From NCBI GenBank assembly GCA_013139225.1, contig WTBG01000044.1, positions 1 to 6,683 of the forward strand: a stretch of DNA of 6,683 nucleotides, given 5' to 3'. The number at the start of each line of letters is the position of its first letter. Positions within the stretch are counted from its first letter, which is position 1. Shown in pieces: positions 1-5,711 of this stretch. Under the pieces are notes generated by a model, which worked only from the letters and a program-made list of their open reading frames with translations, searched no databases and was not told the origin of the DNA. The position numbers and the translations under genes were made by a program. Source of the DNA: Deltaproteobacteria bacterium (GTDB lineage: Bacteria > Desulfobacterota > WTBG01).

Positions 1-733
1 CAAAAAGGCACAGGATGAAGTCCTTCGTTCAGAAAAACTTGCCTCTGTAGGGAAACTGGCTGCAGGCATAGCTCACGAAATCGGTAACCACATAGCTATT
101 ATCATAGGATATGTTGAGATACTCCGCCAAAATACAAGTCCAAAAGAGGAAAATCTCGATATGCTTAAACGAGTAGAAAATGAAATCATGAGAATTGACA
201 AGATTATCAGAGAACTACTGGGTTTCTCCCATCCCAGCAAGGCTGCCTTACACCCCATCCAGTTGAATCCACTGATTGAAGAAGCTGCTTCCCTTATATC
301 GCACCAGAAGGCATTTCACGATATCGAATTGGATCTGAGGTTACAGGATGGACTTCCCTTCATTACAGCTGATGAACAACAATTTCAGCAGGTGATGATC
401 AATCTGTTCATCAATGCTATGGATGCCATGCAGGGAGGCGGGGGATTAACCGTTATTACGGAACAGTACAATGACAGACAAAACCCATCCAACACCTCCT
501 CAAATTCATCAGACGTCAGGATTACTGTAAAGGATACCGGGGTTGGCATTGAAGAAAATCATCTTAATGAAATTTTCGATCCTTTTTACACGACTAAAAG
601 CCCAGGGAAAGGAACAGGTCTGGGCCTATCGATCTGCCTGAGAATTATCGAATCTTTTAGAGGCAAGATATCCGTTAAAAGTTCACTTTCTGAAGGCACT
701 ACCTTTACTATTATGCTTCCAGCAACAAGCTAA
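1..733 (+). CDS. Sensor histidine kinase, NtrB/AtoS-like, C-terminal part (5' end outside window)
   Basis: This is the kinase half of a two-component system: it autophosphorylates on a histidine and passes the phosphate to the response regulator encoded just downstream. The reading frame is open from base 2, so the gene starts before the window; the ATG at 161 is internal, because the essential histidine lies upstream of it. The visible 243 residues hold a HisKA dimerisation domain with LAAGIAHEIGN (phosphoacceptor His codon 74-76), then the full ATP-binding domain: N box with NLFINAMDAM (about 401-430), G1 DTGVGI (533-550), F box DPFYTTK (578-598) and G2 GKGTGLGLSI (605-634). All catalytic boxes are intact. 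Two oddities: the usual Pro of HEIxNP is His (codon 89-91), and a Ser/Asn-rich linker (about 464-514) sits between the N and G1 boxes. The sensing domain is not visible, so the signal is unknown. The paired regulator is of the NtrC type, which supports the NtrB/AtoS class. Confidence 0.96.
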   Translation, partial: KKAQDEVLRSEKLASVGKLAAGIAHEIGNHIAIIIGYVEILRQNTSPKEENLDMLKRVENEIMRIDKIIRELLGFSHPSKAALHPIQLNPLIEEAASLISHQKAFHDIELDLRLQDGLPFITADEQQFQQVMINLFINAMDAMQGGGGLTVITEQYNDRQNPSNTSSNSSDVRITVKDTGVGIEENHLNEIFDPFYTTKSPGKGTGLGLSICLRIIESFRGKISVKSSLSEGTTFTIMLPATS

Positions 734-764
734 GCTGCGATTTCAAATTAAGGGCAAAAAATAT

Positions 765-2129
765 ATGTCATCAAAAAGGATACTTATTATAGATGATGAA
801 GAAAACATGCTTCATATGCTTAAGACCATTCTTTCTAAGGAAGGCTATGAAATAATCACCGCTGGAAATGGAATAGAAGGTCTTGAGAAAATTGAAACCA
901 ATCTATTCGATACTATTCTGTGTGATCTCCGCATGCCTGAGATGGACGGGCTCTCTTTCCTTAAGACTGTAAAGGTTAAAAATATAGATTCAACTATCAT
1001 TATGATGTCTGCATACGGAACCATAGATTTAGCTGTTGAAGCAATGAAGCACGGAGCTTACGACTACATCTCCAAACCATTCAAACCTGATGAAATCATT
1101 TTAACCTTAAAAAAATCTGAAGAACGTGAAAGGTTGCGGAAAGAAAACATTCTCCTCAAAAAAGAAATCAACAAAGAATTCGGTTTAGAAAATATAATTA
1201 CTAAAAATGACAAAATGTTACAAATCTTTGAGACCATCCATAAGATTTCAGATTACGACACCTCCGTATTAATACTTGGTGAGAGCGGCACGGGCAAGGA
1301 ATTGGTTGCTAAGGCTATTCACTACAATAGCAAAAGGAGTGGCAAACCATTCGTTGCCATCAATTGCGGTGCTATTCCGGAGAATCTTCTGGAAAGTGAG
1401 TTGTTTGGCTATGTTAAAGGTGCTTTCACCGATGCTAACCAAAATAAAAAAGGTCTGTTTGAGGAAGCTAACGGGGGAACCCTTCTTCTTGATGAAATCG
1501 GGGAGCTACCATCTAATCTACAGGTCAAGCTCTTAAGGGCACTTCAAGAAGGAGAAGTAAGGAAGGTTGGAGATACCAAACAAATCAAGCTGGATGTCAG
1601 AATTATAGCAGCCACTTCTAAGAACCTGGGTCAAGAAGTAAGAAACGATAGCTTTCGAGAAGATCTCTTCTATCGTCTTAATGTTATACAAATCGATCTT
1701 CCTCCTCTCCGAGAGAGAAGGGAAGACATTCCGCTGCTGATAAATCACTTTCTTAACCGTTACAATGAAAAGCATCACCTTAAAGCAAAAAACATTTCTT
1801 CTGCTGCATTAAATATTCTGGTGGAATATGATTGGCAAGGTAATATCAGAGAATTGGAGAACGCAATCGAACGAGCTGTGATCCTATCTGAAGGGAGCCG
1901 TATTGAAGTATCAGCTCTCCCTCCAGACATCCGCAAATTGAAGGCACCCAGGGAACAAGAGGTGGTAAATGATGAATATTCGATAAAAAGAATTCACCTT
2001 ATCATGGAAGAACAATTGATCAAAAAAGCATTAGATAAGACTAAAGGTAATCGTACCCAGGCAGCGAGACTTCTGGAGATTAGCCATCCCTCACTGCTCA
2101 GCAAAATGAAAGAATTCAGGCTGAGGTAA
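765..2129 (+). CDS. Sigma-54-dependent response regulator, NtrC/AtoC/ZraR type
   Basis: A complete 454-residue enhancer-binding transcription activator, the partner of the upstream kinase. Domains in order: receiver (about 1-120) with acidic pair D10-D11, phosphoacceptor D54, S82 and K104; a short charged helical linker; AAA+ sigma-54 activation domain (about 142-375) with Walker A GESGTGKE (172-179), the sigma-54 contact loop as GAFTDA (219-224), Walker B LLLDEIGE (240-247), candidate arginine fingers R298 and R304, and WQGNIREL (357-364) carrying the sensor II arginine; then a Fis-type helix-turn-helix at the C-terminus (about 425-454, GNRTQAARLLEIS). Length and order are normal for the family. 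Two signature positions deviate: the canonical GAFTGA loop has Asp at position 5, and WPGN is WQGN. The start at 765 is preceded by a modest AAGGG ribosome-binding site at 750-754. The 31-bp gap to the kinase implies one operon. By family it opens sigma-54 promoters; the targets are unknown. Confidence 0.97.
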   Translation: MSSKRILIIDDEENMLHMLKTILSKEGYEIITAGNGIEGLEKIETNLFDTILCDLRMPEMDGLSFLKTVKVKNIDSTIIMMSAYGTIDLAVEAMKHGAYDYISKPFKPDEIILTLKKSEERERLRKENILLKKEINKEFGLENIITKNDKMLQIFETIHKISDYDTSVLILGESGTGKELVAKAIHYNSKRSGKPFVAINCGAIPENLLESELFGYVKGAFTDANQNKKGLFEEANGGTLLLDEIGELPSNLQVKLLRALQEGEVRKVGDTKQIKLDVRIIAATSKNLGQEVRNDSFREDLFYRLNVIQIDLPPLRERREDIPLLINHFLNRYNEKHHLKAKNISSAALNILVEYDWQGNIRELENAIERAVILSEGSRIEVSALPPDIRKLKAPREQEVVNDEYSIKRIHLIMEEQLIKKALDKTKGNRTQAARLLEISHPSLLSKMKEFRLR

Positions 2130-2369
2130 ATACAGCCACCTTTGTTTTCACACTTTGTTTGCTGGCTTTCTAACCTGACAGCATGATAACCTTTCCGTCA
2201 TCTTTTATTGTTGCCCATTTAACAAGTTGCTCTCGGAATCAACGTCCCGTTCTTCTGGTTGCAGGTAAATGACAAGGTTTGTATCTTTAAAAATACTTTG
2301 CTTTTCTAAAAACAGATCATTATAAGTAGTGATTAAAATTCAAGCGCAAGACAAATAGGTTTTACACAA
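2130..2369. other. Spacer between regulator gene and uppP
   Basis: I see no gene and no convincing rho-independent terminator here. The right part contains the promoter candidate for uppP, listed separately. GCTG/CAGC arms around 2161-2182 could form only a 4-bp stem. No -24/-12 sigma-54 promoter (GG and GC separated by 10 bases) was found, so there is no sign that the upstream regulator controls uppP. On the minus strand, about 2172-2237 can be read as a short stretch ending KDDGKVIMLSG, but it has no start or homology I can name. Confidence 0.5.
2298..2326 (+). promoter_or_regulatory. Sigma-70-like promoter for uppP
   Basis: A TTGCTT -35 hexamer (2298-2303) and a TATAAG -10 hexamer (2321-2326) are separated by exactly 17 bases. 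The -10 matches the consensus at five of six positions and the -35 at four of six. The expected transcription start, about 2333, lies some 37 bases upstream of the uppP ATG, in an A/T-rich stretch. This suggests uppP is transcribed separately from the two-component genes. The assignment rests only on sequence match and position. Confidence 0.6.
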
Positions 2370-3200
2370 ATGAGTTTAATACAGGCGTTGATATTGGGTG
2401 TCATTCAGGGATTAACAGAGTTCCTCCCTATAAGCAGTTCAGGCCATTTAGTAATTTTTCAAAACCTCTTTGGACTGAAGAGGCCCGATCTTTTTTTTAA
2501 TGTGGCACTTCACTTTGGCACTCTTCTAGCTATCTTGATTGTCTTAAGGCAGGAAGTATCTTCTCTGCTTAAAGGCACATCCTGTTTTTTGGTGTACATC
2601 ATCAGAGGGAAAAAGTGTACCCTGGATGATCAAGACAAAGCCATGGCAAGATTTGCCGGCCTTATTTTAATTGGTTTGATTCCCACAGCAATGCTCGGTT
2701 TCTTTTTGCGAGATGTTTTTAGACTTCTCTTTAACTCGCTATTGGCGGTGGGTATTATGCTAATCATAACCGGCACATTTTTATGGCTGACAAAAATGAC
2801 AGGGGAAGGAAATAAGGATGCAGTTAATATGTCTATTCTAGATGCGATAATTATAGGTTTTGTTCAGGGTTTATCTATCGCTCCTGGCATTTCAAGATCT
2901 GGTGCTACCATTGCCTTCGGGTTGTTTGGGAAACTAAAAAAAATGGTTGCGATTCGCTTCTCATTTCTCCTCTCCATACCCGCTATTCTTGGAGCAATAT
3001 TTTTGGAGTGGGAAAATCCCCTGCTTCATGAAGGTGAGTTATTAAATGTGATCTCAGGTACTTTGACCGCCGCTTTAGTAGGATACATCTGTCTTAGAAT
3101 ACTGATACGAATAGTTCAGAAAGGACATTTCCATTTCTTTTCTCCTTATTGCTGGGCACTGGGAAGTTTGACCATCATTCTCTCTTTCATTTTAAAATAA
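2370..3200 (+). CDS. uppP: Undecaprenyl-diphosphatase UppP (BacA family)
   Basis: An integral membrane phosphatase that converts undecaprenyl diphosphate to the monophosphate, recycling the lipid carrier used for peptidoglycan, O-antigen and other surface glycans; in family members overproduction gives bacitracin resistance. The 276-residue protein is of usual family length and mostly hydrophobic, with several membrane helices. The family signatures are clear: QGLTEFLPISSSGHL at residues 13-27, with the conserved catalytic-region Glu E17 and the SSSGH loop, and PGISRSGAT at 172-180 containing catalytic Arg R176. The loop around 79-93 (RGKKCTLDDQDKA) is the usual hydrophilic insert. The ATG at 2370 gives the standard family N-terminus MSLIQALILGVIQGLTEF. 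The ribosome-binding site is weak (AGG at 2357-2359). It has its own promoter candidate and long spacers on both sides, so it is probably monocistronic. PAP2-type phosphatases of the same activity are unrelated in sequence, so there is little ambiguity. Confidence 0.97.
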   Translation: MSLIQALILGVIQGLTEFLPISSSGHLVIFQNLFGLKRPDLFFNVALHFGTLLAILIVLRQEVSSLLKGTSCFLVYIIRGKKCTLDDQDKAMARFAGLILIGLIPTAMLGFFLRDVFRLLFNSLLAVGIMLIITGTFLWLTKMTGEGNKDAVNMSILDAIIIGFVQGLSIAPGISRSGATIAFGLFGKLKKMVAIRFSFLLSIPAILGAIFLEWENPLLHEGELLNVISGTLTAALVGYICLRILIRIVQKGHFHFFSPYCWALGSLTIILSFILK

Positions 3201-3506
3201 GTTTCGCCACAAAGCGCACCCCATTAGACTATTAACCAAGGTTCTATGTATGTTTGAAACAATTTAGTTAAAGAGCATTTTGTAGAAACTCCCCATATAC
3301 TTTCTAACGGGGCAGGCGAAGAAACACGGAAAGAAAGCTGGCAAACATGCAGGCATTTTTTTCTCTATATTTAATACGCAACCGATACCCGTACACCGAT
3401 ATTTACCCTGTTAGAACGAAATTCTTTAAAAAGCTATTTAAGAACGTTGATGATCAATTACAATTCAAGACATTTTCTCTTGTATATCATGTTTCTAATA
3501 GGGCGA

Positions 3507-3540
3507 GTTGCGCAACCTTAAGCCGTTCTACGCAACCTAA
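3507..3540. repeat. Palindrome GTTGCGCAAC plus direct repeat CGCAACCT
   Basis: The perfect 10-bp palindrome lies at 3507-3516. CGCAACCT occurs at 3511-3518, overlapping its right half, and again at 3531-3538, exactly 20 bases later, or about two helical turns. The block ends 22 bases before the kinase ATG. The geometry could suit an operator for a dimeric repressor, but the same octamer type occurs in other spacers of the window, so a dispersed repeat remnant is equally possible. Confidence 0.4.
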
Positions 3541-3551
3541 TCACAACAGGT

Positions 3552-3556
3552 AGGAG
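3552..3556 (+). promoter_or_regulatory. Ribosome-binding site of the ROK kinase gene
   Basis: AGGAG, within AGGTAGGAG, lies six bases before the ATG at 3563. It is the best plus-strand Shine-Dalgarno match in the window and fixes the kinase start. Confidence 0.85.
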
Positions 3557-3562
3557 ATAAAT

Positions 3563-4534
3563 ATGCATAAGGAACTTGCTATCGGCATTGATTTAGGTGG
3601 AACGAATATCAGGATCGCTTTAATAGACTCTTCTGGTAAAATAAAGGGCATCCGCAAACAGTTAACCCATGCTGAACTAGAAATGGCACAAATCCTGGAA
3701 AATATGGCAGATGGTATTATTCAACTTCTTAATGAACAAAAAGTTAAAACAGAAGATGTTACATCTATAGGCCTTGGTGCTCCTGGCTTTCTGTCTCTTG
3801 GTTCAGGTGTAATCCGCTTTTCACCCAATCTACCCTCAGCAAAAGAAACCCCCCTTGTCAACATCCTGAAAAGGCTAACCAACCTACCGGTTTATTTGGA
3901 AAATGATGCTAATGCTGCAGCCATCGGTGAACACTGGGTAGGAGCAGGACAAGGGGTAGACAATCTTCTCTGCATCACACTTGGAACCGGGCTAGGGTCA
4001 GGATTTGTCCTGAATGGCAAAGTATGGCACGGCAGTAATGACCTCGCCGGAGAATTAGGACATACTACTCTCTTTCCGGAGGGGCTGCCCTGCAACTGCG
4101 GAAGAAAAGGTTGTCTTGAGGCTTACGTTTCAGCCACTGGAATTGTTAACCGCATTCAGATAGCTCTTAAAGAAGGAAGGGAATCTTCTCTTAAAAATCT
4201 TTTTGAAAAACAGGAAGAGTCTTTAACTTCTCTTATCGTTTATGAACATGCGGAGAGAGGCGACCGACTGGCTCGAGAGATTTTTGAAGAGACTGGCAGG
4301 TACTTAGCCATTTCCCTGGCAAATGTTCTGAATCTACTCGACTTAGAAATGATTATCATTGGAGGCCAGGTTTCTAAGGCTGGCGATCTCCTTTTGAGAC
4401 CAACTATCCAAGGTATAGAAAGAAGGGCAATTCGAGCAAAATATTACCCCATTAAGATAGTGCAACCCAAGCTGGGCGATCATGCTGGCATCATCGGTGC
4501 AGCTAAAACAGCATTTGATCATGATACTGGATAA
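3563..4534 (+). CDS. ROK-family sugar kinase, probable glucokinase
   Basis: A cytoplasmic ATP-dependent sugar kinase, most likely phosphorylating glucose to glucose 6-phosphate for glycolysis or sugar-nucleotide supply. The 323-residue length is typical of ROK glucokinases. Visible features: the N-terminal phosphate loop GIDLGGTN (residues 8-15); LENDANAAA (112-120) with catalytic base D115; the second nucleotide-binding turn LGTGLGSG (140-147); the sugar-binding ELGH (164-167, E164 and H167); and the ROK zinc motif CNCGRKGCLE (177-186), with C177, C179 and C184 which together with H167 would bind zinc. The following EAYVSATGIV agrees better with glucokinases than with NagC/XylR-type repressors, and there is no N-terminal DNA-binding domain. 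ManNAc kinase or fructokinase activity cannot be excluded from sequence alone. A strong ribosome-binding site fixes the start. The gene stands alone on this strand, convergent with the glycosyltransferase gene; whether it feeds the neighbouring envelope pathway is inference. Confidence 0.93.
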   Translation: MHKELAIGIDLGGTNIRIALIDSSGKIKGIRKQLTHAELEMAQILENMADGIIQLLNEQKVKTEDVTSIGLGAPGFLSLGSGVIRFSPNLPSAKETPLVNILKRLTNLPVYLENDANAAAIGEHWVGAGQGVDNLLCITLGTGLGSGFVLNGKVWHGSNDLAGELGHTTLFPEGLPCNCGRKGCLEAYVSATGIVNRIQIALKEGRESSLKNLFEKQEESLTSLIVYEHAERGDRLAREIFEETGRYLAISLANVLNLLDLEMIIIGGQVSKAGDLLLRPTIQGIERRAIRAKYYPIKIVQPKLGDHAGIIGAAKTAFDHDTG

Positions 4535-4549
4535 AACGATTGCAGAATT

Positions 4550-4603
4550 CGGATTGTGGAATGCGGATTTACCAATTCCTAAATTCCTAATTTCCTAATT
4601 TCA
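4550..4603. repeat. Tandem octamer repeat and CGGATT repeat in the convergent junction
   Basis: Four adjacent 8-base units lie at 4572-4579, 4580-4587, 4588-4595 and 4596-4603, all variants of TAATTTCC. Just left of them CGGATT occurs twice (4550-4555 and 4564-4569), around GGAATG. GGAAT at 4558-4562 can pair with ATTCC at 4575-4579 as a 5-bp stem, which is weak as a terminator. The units on the right are also coding: read on the minus strand they give the last residues and TAG stop of the glycosyltransferase. Nothing else that could be a terminator was seen between the two convergent genes. Confidence 0.7.
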
Positions 4604-5595
4604 TTTATCTTTTTATAAACTTCTTCTACAGAAATTTTTTCCAAGCACCTCCGATTCACACACCTTTTCATCTCCTCTCTTGAACAGGGAGAACACTCTA
4701 ACCCTCCTTTATACATTACTGAAACATTATCCCCCCGCATACCCCAAACCAGCGGGTCTGTGGGACCGAAGAGCGCCACAACAGGTATTCCCACTGCAGC
4801 AGCAACATGGGTGATACCTGAATCATTCCCCACATAAACATCGCACTTTTTGAGGATAGCAGCCAATTCGTTTAAGGGTAGATTTGCTATGGGAATGATG
4901 GCTTCGGAATCAATGAGGTCAAAATATTCTTGAGCCATGCTTTCATCTGCAGGTCCAATCGGCAAAATGATTTTAGCACCATCCATCGCAATCAGTTTCT
5001 CACTCAGTTGAACAAAACGGCCAGTTGGCCACACTTTCATCCTGCTCCCACTGCCTATATGGATAGCAACCTTAAGAGAATTATCATTAAGCCGCCTTTT
5101 TTTAAAGAATTCTGTAGCTCGTTTACCATCTTCTTCATCAGGAAAAAGCTTAGGGACTTTATCAAGTACTCCATAACCTAAACGCGATAGTTGAGACATC
5201 TGATAGTCAATAATATCCATATCCTCATCGCATTGTGGAAAAACATTAATAAAGCACACCTCTTTTACTTTAATTTTTTTAAGATTGTGCAAAAAAGTTT
5301 TCGATCTTTCTCGCCCAAAAATAATGATGAGATCAAATTGCTTAAAACGTTCTATCAACTTTGCATCCAATACGCTATCTTCACTATAGAACTGTGCCAT
5401 CCCTTTCTGATCGATAGAAGAAATCTTGTCAGCATAGAATCTTTTTTCAACTAACTGAAGGATATGCAGGTAACCCTGGATCTCAACAGAGGCATCAGGA
5501 TAACTGCTTTTGAAAGAGGAAATGGCAGGAAGACTTAAAATAAAATCGCCTATAGCGCCTTGATGAATGATGAGGATACGATTAACATGCTTCAT
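4579..5595 (-). CDS. Glycosyltransferase family 9 protein (ADP-heptose:LPS heptosyltransferase family)
   Basis: Predicted to transfer a heptose or similar sugar from a nucleotide donor to a lipopolysaccharide core or related surface glycan, at the cytoplasmic face of the inner membrane. The 338 residues show the two Rossmann-like halves of a GT-B enzyme. The N-terminal motif HQGAIGDFILSLPA (11-24) contains the Asp (D17) matching the catalytic base of the family. The C-terminal half has IHIGSGSRMKVWP (178-190), the donor-binding YVGNDSGITHVAAA (254-267) and VALFGPTDPLVWG (273-285). A Cys cluster C301, C304, C312 and C317 lies near the C-terminus. I prefer the ATG at 5595; an in-frame TTG at 5601 would add two residues, and an in-frame TAA at 5622-5620 limits it. 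No good ribosome-binding site lies just before the ATG, but a short frame upstream overlaps it as ATGA. Which heptosyltransferase (WaaC, WaaF, WaaQ-like) cannot be decided. It is probably cotranscribed with the aminotransferase gene. Confidence 0.92.
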   Translation of the reverse strand: MKHVNRILIIHQGAIGDFILSLPAISSFKSSYPDASVEIQGYLHILQLVEKRFYADKISSIDQKGMAQFYSEDSVLDAKLIERFKQFDLIIIFGRERSKTFLHNLKKIKVKEVCFINVFPQCDEDMDIIDYQMSQLSRLGYGVLDKVPKLFPDEEDGKRATEFFKKRRLNDNSLKVAIHIGSGSRMKVWPTGRFVQLSEKLIAMDGAKIILPIGPADESMAQEYFDLIDSEAIIPIANLPLNELAAILKKCDVYVGNDSGITHVAAAVGIPVVALFGPTDPLVWGMRGDNVSVMYKGGLECSPCSREEMKRCVNRRCLEKISVEEVYKKINEIRKLGI

Positions 5596-5696
5596 ATACA
5601 ACCGTTGTGTGTTACGGGTTTAACAGCATCATTTTCTCTTAACACGCAACCCGCAACATGTAACTCGCATATATATATTGCTTTCTTCTGCGTCAA
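5592..5696 (-). CDS. Possible 34-residue leader ORF coupled to the glycosyltransferase gene
   Basis: A TTG codon at 5696-5694 lies eight bases after a perfect AGGAGG and opens a 34-codon frame starting LTQKKAIYICELHVAG. It stops with a TGA at 5594-5592 that overlaps the glycosyltransferase ATG as ATGA, the classical arrangement for translational coupling. The peptide has no recognisable domain and its middle is repeat-like DNA, so it may be a by-product of DNA inserted between a ribosome-binding site and its gene rather than a functional peptide. The start codon choice is inference. Confidence 0.3.
   Translation of the reverse strand: MTQKKAIYICELHVAGCVLRENDAVKPVTHNGCI
5610..5658. repeat. 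Imperfect inverted repeat in the leader of the glycosyltransferase gene
   Basis: The 11-base arms TGTTACGGGTT (5610-5620) and AACCCGCAACA (5648-5658) are complementary except for one position. In a minus-strand transcript the mismatch becomes a G-U wobble, giving a continuous 11-pair stem with a 27-base loop. There is no U-run after it, so it is not a standard terminator. It lies inside the short leader frame and before the glycosyltransferase start, so folding could affect translation. The right arm includes ACGCAACC, also found in the spacer before the kinase gene. Confidence 0.6.
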
Positions 5697-5704
5697 AAAA
5701 CAAA

Positions 5705-5710
5705 CCTCCT
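5705..5710 (-). promoter_or_regulatory. Strong ribosome-binding site AGGAGG, one base after the aminotransferase stop
   Basis: A perfect AGGAGG at 5710-5705 follows the aminotransferase TAG (5714-5712) by one base. It is about 110 bases before the glycosyltransferase ATG, too far to serve it directly. The only start codon at proper distance is the TTG at 5696. Confidence 0.65.
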
Positions 5711-5711
5711 G

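Larger units (their letters stand above)
3201..3562. other. 362-bp gene-free spacer upstream of the ROK kinase
   Basis: No gene is supported. A 68-codon frame at 3347-3553 lacks any recognisable domain or ribosome-binding site and has noncoding-like composition. The region contains a T7 run at 3356-3362 after a poor hairpin, TACGCAACC at 3375-3383 and 3529-3537, GCGCAACC at 3511-3518, and a perfect 10-bp palindrome GTTGCGCAAC at 3507-3516. The last 12 bases carry the ribosome-binding site of the kinase gene. No convincing promoter hexamer pair, riboswitch or tRNA was recognised, although the length suggests that the promoter of the kinase gene is somewhere in it. Confidence 0.5.

Noticed and set aside
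1276..1778. Overlapping reading frames inside the response regulator gene on both strands
   Set aside because: Shadows of a strongly conserved AAA+ coding region; none has a domain or ribosome-binding site.
2172..2237. Minus-strand stretch reading QLVKWATIKDDGKVIMLSG then stop
   Set aside because: It looks protein-like but is short, has a stop just upstream, no start codon and no family I can name, so it is not annotated as a gene remnant.
2509..2527. TGGCAC...TTTGGC resembling a -24/-12 sigma-54 promoter
   Set aside because: The GG and GC are not 10 bases apart and the site lies inside uppP.
2156..3347. Inverted pair GAAAGCNNGCAAACA flanking uppP (2156-2170 minus, 3333-3347 plus)
   Set aside because: Thirteen of 15 bases match, but similarity ends abruptly on both sides and no transposase or target duplication is present; probably chance.
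3331..3362. Possible terminator: hairpin followed by T7
   Set aside because: The stem is only about three pairs, and it lies some 150 bases after uppP.
3347..3553. 68-codon plus-strand frame in the spacer before the ROK kinase
   Set aside because: No ribosome-binding site, no recognisable domain, and it runs through the palindrome and repeated octamers; noncoding is more likely.
4930..5454. Plus-strand frames opposite the glycosyltransferase gene
   Set aside because: Antisense shadows of a well-supported GT9 protein.
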